A DNA stretch of 36,922 nt, taken from a virus. Shown here one piece after another: positions 31,185 through 36,922 of this stretch. The stretch is taken from positions 1-36,922 of the IMG/VR virus record IMGVR_UViG_3300047169_000100; one strand, 5' to 3'. The notes under the pieces were generated by a model, which searched no databases, was not told the DNA's origin, and was given only the letters and a program-made list of their open reading frames with translations. The position numbers and the translations under genes were made by a program. Position 1 is the first letter of the stretch. The number at the start of each line of letters is the position of its first letter.

Positions 31185-32590
31185 AAGTCCTCATCACGCC
31201 GCAGGACGGCAGCCCCCAGCTCGTCATCTCGCCGATCCCCTTGGCGCCCTCGATCCCCACCGCCTCGCCGACGGTCCAGGGCACCGTGAAAGTCGGCACC
31301 GGCCTGGCGATCGCTGGTGGTGTGCTGAACGCGAATGTGACGAGCGTCGCTGGCCGGATTGGCGCCATCACCCTCTCCGCCGCCGATATTGGCGGGCTCG
31401 GCACGATGGCGACGCAGAGTGCGGGGGCTGTCGCGATCACCGGCGGCACGATCCTCGGCGTTTCTAAGCTGGTGCTCACCGAAACATCCCCTTTTCCGCA
31501 GAGCGGAGGCGTGGCGTTCGACAGCACGACGCTGACCTACACGATCGGCAACACGCTGCCCACCGGCGCCGGCGTGGCCAGCTACGACATCGCGCAGACG
31601 GATAACGGCCCCTATTCCACCGGACCTGGCGCTCATATCGTGGGCCGGCAGATCGCAGCCTATCACAACGGCGTGGCCGCCCCCGGCGATCCGACATCGG
31701 CGACGATCGACCTGCTGGTGGCCGGCGAATTCATCGCGAGCGTCCCGAGTGCAACTGGCAGAGTAAACCGGCTCACGATGATGCTCCCGAAGTTGGGCAA
31801 TCACGATGGCTGGGCCGGCGATGTGCTGTGGATCGACCCGCTCTGGACGGGAACGACGGGGCGGATCGACGGCACATTCGCCATCTACTACGCGCCGGGG
31901 GACGCGCTGCCGCCGGGCAACTATTCTGGCGGCAAATGGCTGATGATGAGCCCCAATCCCGCGCTCGATGTGCGGATCGCGGGCAAGTATTTCAGCGGGG
32001 TCAACCAGCAGCTGGCGCCGGCGCCGACGGCGGGCAGCGCGCATCTGAATTGGCGCGTTGGCCTGGCGCCCACGACGCCGACGGGCAAGGTCTCCGGTCT
32101 GCGCACAGCGACGGCGGTGGTGCCGCTGTATCTGCCGAACGATGAGCCAATCAGCACTGTCGCCATCAACATCATCGATCCGGTGAGCGGTGGCACGGTC
32201 AACGTGCAGCTGTATCGGCTCTACAATCGCGGCCTCTACGGGCTTGGCGGCGACGCGACGTTTCCCGCCACCGGGATCAGCTTCAACGCCTCGGCCGCCG
32301 GCGAACAGATCGCGTTCCGGCCGACGACGTCCTACCCCGCCGGCGCCTACGCGATCTGCATCACCGCGTCGGATGACGCGATCGGCATCCTCGCGCACAC
32401 CGAGGCGAGCATCCTCGGATATTTCGGCGTAGACGGGATCAACAACCTCACCGCGGGCGCGATCGCCATGGAGCAGTTCGTCTGCGGCACCCCTTTTTCC
32501 GGCACGATCGGGACCACCGCATGGCCGGGCAGCAACACCATCGTTCAAGTCGCCGGCGCCCTTTCGGGGACCGTAGGAGTGCAATTCTGA
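31181..32590 (+). CDS. Tail fibre protein
   Basis: A 469-residue, Gly/Ala/Thr-rich, beta-structured protein. The N-terminal part has fibre phrases such as VKVGTGLAIAGGVLNANVTS and GRIGAITLSAADIGGLGTMA, seen where fibres join the tail. The rest lacks a known receptor-binding domain and is likely the variable tip. Coupled to the next gene by a TGATG overlap. Confidence 0.75.
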   Translation: MKVLITPQDGSPQLVISPIPLAPSIPTASPTVQGTVKVGTGLAIAGGVLNANVTSVAGRIGAITLSAADIGGLGTMATQSAGAVAITGGTILGVSKLVLTETSPFPQSGGVAFDSTTLTYTIGNTLPTGAGVASYDIAQTDNGPYSTGPGAHIVGRQIAAYHNGVAAPGDPTSATIDLLVAGEFIASVPSATGRVNRLTMMLPKLGNHDGWAGDVLWIDPLWTGTTGRIDGTFAIYYAPGDALPPGNYSGGKWLMMSPNPALDVRIAGKYFSGVNQQLAPAPTAGSAHLNWRVGLAPTTPTGKVSGLRTATAVVPLYLPNDEPISTVAINIIDPVSGGTVNVQLYRLYNRGLYGLGGDATFPATGISFNASAAGEQIAFRPTTSYPAGAYAICITASDDAIGILAHTEASILGYFGVDGINNLTAGAIAMEQFVCGTPFSGTIGTTAWPGSNTIVQVAGALSGTVGVQF

Positions 32591-32811
32591 TGACCACGAA
32601 ACCCAAGCCCGTTCCCGCCGCCGCTGAGCCGCCGCGACCGGCCGGCGTGCCGGTCTATCTGCCGGCCGAAACCTGGAACCTGGTCGCCGCGATGCTGGCC
32701 GGCTCGTTTTATCCGGCAACGCTGGTCCAGCAGCTGACCGCTGCGATCGTCGGCCAGGTCAACGCCCCGCCGGCGCCTTCTGTGCCGCAGGAGCCACCAG
32801 TCTCCAAATGA
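32590..32811 (+). CDS. Small fibre-block protein of unknown function
   Basis: A 73-residue protein with Pro-rich ends and a central helical, hydrophobic segment (TWNLVAAMLAGSFYPATLVQ), possibly a fibre chaperone or accessory. It shares its stop region with the next start (ATGA). No family recognised. Confidence 0.55.
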   Translation: MTTKPKPVPAAAEPPRPAGVPVYLPAETWNLVAAMLAGSFYPATLVQQLTAAIVGQVNAPPAPSVPQEPPVSK

Positions 32812-33341
32812 GGAAATCCACCATGCTTCGTGTTCTGCCCTGGGTGCTGCTGGCGATCGCCACGGCCAGCTCGTTCGCTCAGGCCTTGCCGACGTTTGGC
32901 GGGACCTATGCGGCGATCATGATCCTCAAGGCGGACCTCTCCCAATACGTGCCCTGGCAGGTCGGCGGTTCCGACGCGCCGCCGGTGACGATCGCGAACA
33001 CGCCCAATGTCACAGCAGCGCCAGCAGCGATTGCGGCCCTGCCGTCGTCGGCGGCCGAGGCATCGCACGTGTTCAAGGCCTCTGCAGGCTCGCTTTACAG
33101 CCTCACGGTGACGCCAGGGATTGTGAGCGGTTACCTGTTGGTGTTCGACGCGGCGAGCGTGCCGGCGGATGGCGCCGTGTCGCCGAAATACTGTTTCACG
33201 GTGCCCTCTTCCGCGTCCTACCCGGTGGCGTGGCTGGCTCCGGTCGCTATGGCTACGGGTATCTCGGTGGCGTTCTCGACCACGGGCTGCACGACGAAGA
33301 CGACATCTCCACTCGTCTTTTTCACGGCGCAGGTGCTCTGA
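32808..33341 (+). CDS. Exported protein of the fibre block, unknown function
   Basis: A 177-residue protein with a clear Sec signal peptide (MLRVLPWVLLAIATASSFAQ, from the second ATG at 32823, or five residues later in the long form), cut after AQA. The mature part is Ser/Thr/Ala-rich and beta-like, with two cysteines (YCFTV; TTGCTTK) that could form a disulfide in the periplasm. A signal peptide on a virion component is unusual, so it may instead act in the host envelope. Either ATG is possible; GAGGA at 32811-32815 supports 32823. Confidence 0.6.
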   Translation: MRKSTMLRVLPWVLLAIATASSFAQALPTFGGTYAAIMILKADLSQYVPWQVGGSDAPPVTIANTPNVTAAPAAIAALPSSAAEASHVFKASAGSLYSLTVTPGIVSGYLLVFDAASVPADGAVSPKYCFTVPSSASYPVAWLAPVAMATGISVAFSTTGCTTKTTSPLVFFTAQVL

Positions 33342-34903
33342 TGATGCGTCGCCGTGATCTCTTCGGCTCCGCCGCCGCTGCGGCGCTGTTCTGCCGTTCG
33401 GCATGGGCGCAGCTCGCCAATCAACCGCTGTCGCGGGCGCAACTCGCCGAGCGGCAAATCTGGAAAACCGTTCCGGTCACCCGCACGCGCTCGCTGGCGG
33501 ACGGCCTGAATTACGTCACCTCTGGCTCCGGCCAGAACACGCAAAATACACGGCAATCCTGCTGGTCGCCGCGCGATGTGGCGATCACCGATATCGTGCT
33601 GGAGGTGCCTGGGTTTTACGAGGCAGTCCCCGAGGCGAATTTCACCACGAGTTTTACCGTCACCGCTTCGGTGGAATACCCCGTGGGAACGTTCACCGTC
33701 GTCCGCTTTGCAGGTTCGACGACGGGCACCGTCACGGCCGGCTATACCGCGCTGCAATCCGATCCGACGCCGATCTACATCCCGGCCAACACTCAGTTTT
33801 TCGTCAAGATGTTCCTGTCCTGGACCGGCGGCGTCGTCAATTTCCCTTGGCTAAGCTACGGCAATGACAGCGTGGTCGGCGAATGGACACAAGCCGGCAT
33901 CGGGCTTTCCGATCAAACGCAGACGACGACTGTGCTGGGATCGGTTGCCAATTTCCCCACCAGCCAGATTGGATTTGCGTGCGGCGTCAAGGGACGGCTC
34001 GCCTCCCCGCTGCCGATCATCGGCATCATCGGCGACAGCATCTCGCAGGGCACCGGCGACGCGCCTGATCCGGTCTATGGCGGCGTTTCGATTGAGCGGG
34101 CGTTCCGCAACGTCCTGCCCGTCTACAACATGGCCCGGCAGAGCGAAACGTTCGCGAACTATCTCTCGCGGCCGAGCGGCCGATCGCTGCTGACGCGTGA
34201 CGCCTGCACGCACCTGTTCGTGAACTACGGCCGAAACGACATCACCGCCGCCGTCGCCGCTGCGACGATCGAGGCGAACCTGCAATCGGCGATCCAGCCG
34301 TTCCTCGCGCGGGGCATCAAGGTCTACACCGCGACGATTACGCCGCTCACGACCTCCTCCGACAACTGGGCGACGACGGGCAATCAGTCACTGCCCGGCA
34401 ACGCGAATAATTCGATCCGCGCCACCTACAACGCATGGCTCCGCGCGAACTGGCAGGCCATCGGCCTGTCAGGCCTGTTCGATTTTGGCGCGATCGTCGA
34501 CCCGGGCGACACCGGGAAGTGGAGCGTAGACGGCACCGCGGGGTATCACGGCGTCGGCGTTGCGACGCTCTCGGCCAACGCCATCGCGAGCGTCGCGCTG
34601 CCGACCTACAACGGTGGCAGCTACGGCGGCGCGGGATACCCGGTCAGCCAGTCCGCGCTCTCCTGCGTGGTCTATCCCTACCCTGACGATCCGATCCAGT
34701 CCGGCGGCGGCGTGGTGACCTGCGCCACGAATTCCAGCGGCGTGCCGACCTCCTATTCCAAGGTGTCGGGCGGCAGCTACACGATCCCGCCGCTGATCTC
34801 CCCGGCCGGGCAATGGACCTACGACGGCACACACCCATCGCGGCGCGGCTACAACGAGATGATCTACCGGTCTGGCTTATCCTCCAGCTTGATGACTTTC
34901 TAG
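33341..34903 (+). CDS. SGNH-family hydrolase (acetylesterase-like) with twin-arginine-type signal
   Basis: A 520-residue protein. It starts MMRRRDLFGSAAAAALFCRS with cleavage likely after AWA, a twin-arginine (Tat) signal pattern. Residues ~45-210 form a beta-rich unit. The catalytic domain follows: GDSISQG with S233 as nucleophile, N299 in YGRND (block III), and D495/H498 in DGTHPS (block V). A glycine for block II lies between. SGNH enzymes remove acyl groups, often O-acetyl from polysaccharides. In this position it could trim the host surface polysaccharide, either on the virion or, given the export signal, from inside the lysogen to block superinfection (inference). Confidence 0.75.
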   Translation: MMRRRDLFGSAAAAALFCRSAWAQLANQPLSRAQLAERQIWKTVPVTRTRSLADGLNYVTSGSGQNTQNTRQSCWSPRDVAITDIVLEVPGFYEAVPEANFTTSFTVTASVEYPVGTFTVVRFAGSTTGTVTAGYTALQSDPTPIYIPANTQFFVKMFLSWTGGVVNFPWLSYGNDSVVGEWTQAGIGLSDQTQTTTVLGSVANFPTSQIGFACGVKGRLASPLPIIGIIGDSISQGTGDAPDPVYGGVSIERAFRNVLPVYNMARQSETFANYLSRPSGRSLLTRDACTHLFVNYGRNDITAAVAAATIEANLQSAIQPFLARGIKVYTATITPLTTSSDNWATTGNQSLPGNANNSIRATYNAWLRANWQAIGLSGLFDFGAIVDPGDTGKWSVDGTAGYHGVGVATLSANAIASVALPTYNGGSYGGAGYPVSQSALSCVVYPYPDDPIQSGGGVVTCATNSSGVPTSYSKVSGGSYTIPPLISPAGQWTYDGTHPSRRGYNEMIYRSGLSSSLMTF

Positions 34904-34935
34904 CGACGGGGGCTGGCCGCTCGCGCGGCGCAACC

Positions 34936-34951
34936 GGGCGTTGGAGCGCCC
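34936..34951. other. Stem-loop between the esterase and methyltransferase genes
   Basis: GGGCG-TTGGAG-CGCCC, 5 pairs, no T-run. The core resembles the hairpin after the transposase gene (GGGCG-CTGGAA-CGCCC at 3433-3448), so the same element may occur twice in the phage. It lies in the 111-base gap 34904-35014, in which no late palindrome was found. Confidence 0.4.
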
Positions 34952-35014
34952 ACCTTTCGGCCCCGCCTACCCTCAGACTGGCATCCGAGGGCGGCGGCAG
35001 GATGACCAACAGAG

Positions 35015-35833
35015 ATGACCAAAACGTTGACGCCGATCGCGCCGGTGTTCCCCGTCGCCCCCTATCTCGGGGGCAAGAAGCGCCTGGCAGCGCGCATCAT
35101 CGCCCGCCTGCAGTTGACGCCGCATGAGTGCTATGTCGAGCCTTTTGTGGGGATGGGCGGGATATTCCTACGCAGGCCCTTCCGGGCCTATTCGGAAGTG
35201 ATCAACGACGCCAGCGGCGACGTGGCCAACTTCTTCAGGGTGCTGCAATGGCACTACGAGGCTTTCCTGGACATGTTGCGCTGGCAGCTGACATCCAGAG
35301 AGCAATTTGACCTGCTGAAGGCGGCGCAACCCGAAACGCTGACCGATCTCCAGCGCGCCGCGCGCTTCCTGTATCTCCAGCGCACTGCCTATGGCGGTAA
35401 GGTCGAGGCGCGGAGCTTTGGCGTCTCGACGGCCATGCCGGCCCGGTTCGACGTGGGGAAACTGGCGCCGCAGCTGCTCGCCGTGCATGACCGGCTCGCC
35501 AGCGTGGTGATCGAGCGCCTTCCGTGGCACGACCTGCTGCCCCGATACGACCGGCCGGGCACGCTGTTCTACTGCGACCCGCCCTATTACCTCAGCGAGG
35601 CAGACTACGGCCGCCGCCTGTTCACCCGCGACGATTTCGCCCGCCTCGCCGAGGCTCTGGCCAGCCTCAAGGGCGCATTCCTGCTCAGTCTGAACGATCA
35701 CCCAGACATGCGCCGGTGCTTCAGCGCCTTCGACATCCAACCCATCGCCACCACCTACTCGATCGCCGGGGCTGGTAGGACGGGACGGGTTGTTGAATTG
35801 TTGATCTCCAAGGGGGTCAAAAGAGGCCCTTGA
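35015..35833 (+). CDS. DNA adenine N6-methyltransferase (D12/Dam class)
   Basis: A 272-residue enzyme that methylates adenine with S-adenosylmethionine. Visible motifs: PYLGGKKRLAARI (16-28) with the D12-type GGK, EPFVGMGG (42-49, the FxGxG SAM-binding loop), and YCDPPYYLSE (186-195, DPPY catalytic motif). Length is typical for Dam-like enzymes. It is the last gene before the right end, the place of the DNA-modification gene mom in Mu, and would similarly protect phage DNA from restriction (inference). It starts 111 bases after the esterase; a competing ATG at 35002 is in another frame. Confidence 0.9.
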   Translation: MTKTLTPIAPVFPVAPYLGGKKRLAARIIARLQLTPHECYVEPFVGMGGIFLRRPFRAYSEVINDASGDVANFFRVLQWHYEAFLDMLRWQLTSREQFDLLKAAQPETLTDLQRAARFLYLQRTAYGGKVEARSFGVSTAMPARFDVGKLAPQLLAVHDRLASVVIERLPWHDLLPRYDRPGTLFYCDPPYYLSEADYGRRLFTRDDFARLAEALASLKGAFLLSLNDHPDMRRCFSAFDIQPIATTYSIAGAGRTGRVVELLISKGVKRGP

Positions 35834-35865
35834 GACCCCTCTTACGGACCTCTCGCGGTGTCAAA

Positions 35866-35905
35866 AACCGATGTCAGAATTTCCAGCAACCGATGGCCCG
35901 CTACA
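35866..35905. other. Candidate right end of the phage with transposase-binding repeats
   Basis: AACCGATG occurs at 35866-35873 and 35888-35895, exactly 22 bases apart, the spacing of the R1 and R2 transposase sites in Mu. Ten bases further the sequence reads CTACA (35901-35905), i.e. TGTAG when read inward; Mu also starts TGTA, and this phage class ends in 5'-TG...CA-3'. The GC-rich coding style stops here and AT-rich DNA begins. The left end is not in the window, so the target duplication cannot be checked. Confidence 0.6.
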
Positions 35906-35929
35906 GCAGGAAGGCAAGCAGTTATTTTT

Positions 35930-35956
35930 TGAAAAAAAAGAACCAAAAAAACTTTT
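35930..35956 (+). repeat. Host A/T-tract repeat, copy 1
   Basis: A 27-base element of the form T-G-A8-GAACC-A7-C-T4. An inverted copy with one A fewer lies at 36780-36805. Repeats of this type flank genes on both sides here and look like a dispersed host element, perhaps acting as a bidirectional terminator. Confidence 0.6.
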
Positions 35957-36020
35957 TCCCATCTGCTGCAATACCCCGCTCAGGGCTTCCTTCCTTCGTG
36001 CGCCGCGGATGCCCAAGTAC

Positions 36021-36115
36021 GAAATTTTTACCACAGAGACACAGAGACACGGAGAAGAAAGTAAGAAAAACAATATCTTCCGCTTTCTTCTCCGTGTCTC
36101 TGTGGTAAAAATTTC
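36021..36115. repeat. Large host inverted repeat with internal 8-bp duplication
   Basis: The left arm 36021-36061 and right arm 36083-36115 are complementary over 33 bases (core TTACCACAGAGACAC...). The left arm has 8 extra bases because AGAGACAC is doubled. The spacer is 21 bases. Elements of this kind are common in bacterial intergenic regions and are known for giving false protein predictions; no function is known. Confidence 0.75.
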
Positions 36116-36779
36116 TTTCTTGCTTTCCCGCCGCAAAAACGGCTTTGAGCTAACGCCACCGCGCATAACAGCGCTGCAAAAATAGGAATATTAAAAGAGA
36201 ACAAAAAGGGGGAACTACAGCGCCTTCACCTCCAAAAACCAGGAAAGGCCAACCCCGTGTCCCGCACGCAACCCCCAAAAGCAGAAACGAACGACCCGCT
36301 CGTCCGTAGCATGCGGGAGACGTGCGCCCATTTCACGGACGCGGCCGACGATGCCAACTTCCTGGCCCGCCCCTTCCTCGTCCTCCTCGCCGAGCTGATC
36401 TGCCGCATCTTCGGCAAGATCGAGGATATCGTCCTGCTCTGGCGCGCGGGCCTCATCCCGCCGCCCGCCCCGAAGCCGACAGGCACGCCGCGTGCCCGGA
36501 CATCCAGGAACCGCCGAACCGCACGCAAAGCCCGCGCCAGCCGCCGCACGCCCGGACTCCGTCCGATCAACGGCCAGCGTCGGCAGGTCCGCGCCCGCAC
36601 CTACCCGATCACGATTGAGGGAACCCGCATCCAGGCCGGCAAACCCGTCCCAGCCCGCCGCATCGACCGCTATCCCAAGCCCAAAACCGCTCAAACCACC
36701 GCAAACCCAGTCCGCATCGGCACGCCTATTTTATTACGTTATCATAACGAATACCCAAAACCCACTCACCCAAGGCAGC

Positions 36780-36805
36780 AAAAGTTTTTTTGGTTCTTTT
36801 TTTCA
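36780..36805 (-). repeat. Host A/T-tract repeat, copy 2 (inverted)
   Basis: Inverted copy of 35930-35956 with seven A instead of eight in the first tract. It ends exactly at the IS boundary: copy 1 continues into TTTTTT beyond this point whereas here GGGCCTG follows, so the IS appears to have inserted within the repeat. Confidence 0.6.
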
Positions 36806-36922
36806 GGGCCTGTTTGGAATTGTTCATCGGGAATTGATGAAGGCTGCGGCGAGGTAGATCAAGGCGGTGAAGGATCGATCTGTTTTTTCGCCGCGCATGG
36901 CAATCTTTTTAAATTCCTTGAG
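36806..36922 (-). mobile_element. IS5-family insertion sequence, one end, cut by the window
   Basis: The element starts at GGGCCTGTTTGGAATTG (probable terminal inverted repeat) and encodes a transposase end on the minus strand. The preceding TCA fits the TNA target type of some IS5 subgroups. The other end is outside the window. Confidence 0.7.
36824..36922 (-). CDS. IS5-family transposase, C-terminal end (partial)
   Basis: The last 32 residues of a DDE transposase, reading LKEFKKIAMRGEKTDRSF and then TALIYLAAAFINSR before TGA. The RIA/KIAMRGEKTD...AAAFINSR ending is typical of IS5-family (IS427/IS1031-like) transposases. The catalytic part lies beyond the window. It stops 18 bases inside the element end. 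Confidence 0.75.
   Translation of the reverse strand, partial: LKEFKKIAMRGEKTDRSFTALIYLAAAFINSR

Larger units (their letters stand above)
35906..36256. other. AT-rich host intergenic region
   Basis: About 350 bases flanking the phage with no gene I can support. It holds two repeats described separately (35930-35956; 36021-36115). The open frame 35871-36185 runs through these repeats and the phage end and is not a gene. Confidence 0.6.
36257..36922 (+). pseudogene. Host Arg/Pro-rich protein gene, probably truncated by an IS element
   Basis: A frame open from GTG 36257 (AGGAAAGG at 36241-36248) to the window edge. The first ~75 residues look like a real protein: MRETCAHFTDAADDANFLAR, PFLVLLAELICRIFGKIEDI, VLLWRAGLIPPPAPKP. 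The next part is Arg/Pro-rich and basic. After about 36720 composition turns AT-rich and the frame runs on through a host repeat and into IS sequence, so the original C-terminus seems lost. No family recognised. The protein-like part supports a host gene; the read-through part is not meaningful. Confidence 0.45.

Noticed and set aside
34446-34480. GGCCTGTCAGGCC palindrome as a fourth late site
   Set aside because: The sequence differs from the late palindrome (arms and spacing) and lies inside the esterase coding region, at a place with no gene start following.
35871-36185. Plus-strand open frame across the phage end and host repeats
   Set aside because: It runs through the AT-rich repeat and the large inverted repeat; the TTETQRH-like stretch is a known type of false protein from this repeat.
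1-36922. tRNA, rRNA or CRISPR arrays
   Set aside because: No cloverleaf with a CCA-type end, no rRNA-like stretch and no regularly spaced repeat array was seen on either strand by eye.

Overview
The window is most of an integrated Mu-like transposable phage, followed by about 1 kb of host DNA. The host looks like a GC-rich alphaproteobacterium, most plausibly a member of the Acetobacteraceae; this is inferred from base composition, codon use and the look of the flanking repeats. The phage left end, repressor and left attachment junction lie outside the window, which opens exactly on a start codon inside the early region. A candidate right end lies near 35905. Mu-type replication and head genes are joined to a long, non-contractile (siphovirus-like) tail module, as in the B3/D3112 type of transposable phage rather than Mu itself.

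Layout. 1-6771 is the early/middle operon on the + strand: ParB-like protein, two small proteins, MuA-type DDE transposase, MuB-type ATPase, three small proteins, Gam, GemA (gp16), a small protein and a Mor-like activator. 6768-7517 is a lone minus-strand gene for a C-terminally membrane-anchored protein, convergent with the mor-like gene. 7769-8600 holds an antirepressor-like (BRO/P22-AR type) gene and a small gene, closed by a good intrinsic terminator. 8764-16642 is the lysis and packaging block: GH108 endolysin, membrane/lipoprotein, DUF2730, winged-helix gp26-like, DUF3486, Gp49, terminase, DUF935 portal, and a MuF protein with a PBECR2-type nuclease tail. 16846-17630 is a small accessory cassette (a duplicated start region and an HTH-zinc-ribbon protein). 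17880-22069 is the capsid and head-tail block: protease/scaffold, decoration, major capsid, DUF1320, morphogenesis and terminator proteins. 22069-30812 is the tail: tube, frameshifted chaperone pair, tape measure, distal tail proteins, a cysteine peptidase and a J-like tip protein. 30885-34903 holds fibre genes and two exported proteins, one an SGNH esterase with a twin-arginine signal. 35015-35833 is a DNA adenine methyltransferase in the place where Mu carries mom.

How it works together. The transposase and ATPase would carry out replicative transposition, with Gam protecting ends. The Mor-like activator would then switch on late genes. The most informative regulatory signal is an 18-bp palindrome, GGCTGACANNTGTCAGCC, present three times (8666, 17802, 30813). 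Each copy lies just upstream of a late block (lysis/packaging, head, fibres), as expected of late promoters controlled by one dimeric activator. Nearly every gene start overlaps the previous stop (ATGA, GTGA, TTGA), so the late blocks read as translationally coupled operons.

Beyond the right end the DNA becomes AT-rich and carries two host-type repeats, a truncated Arg/Pro-rich host gene and the end of an IS5-family element cut off by the window edge. No tRNA, rRNA or CRISPR array was seen.
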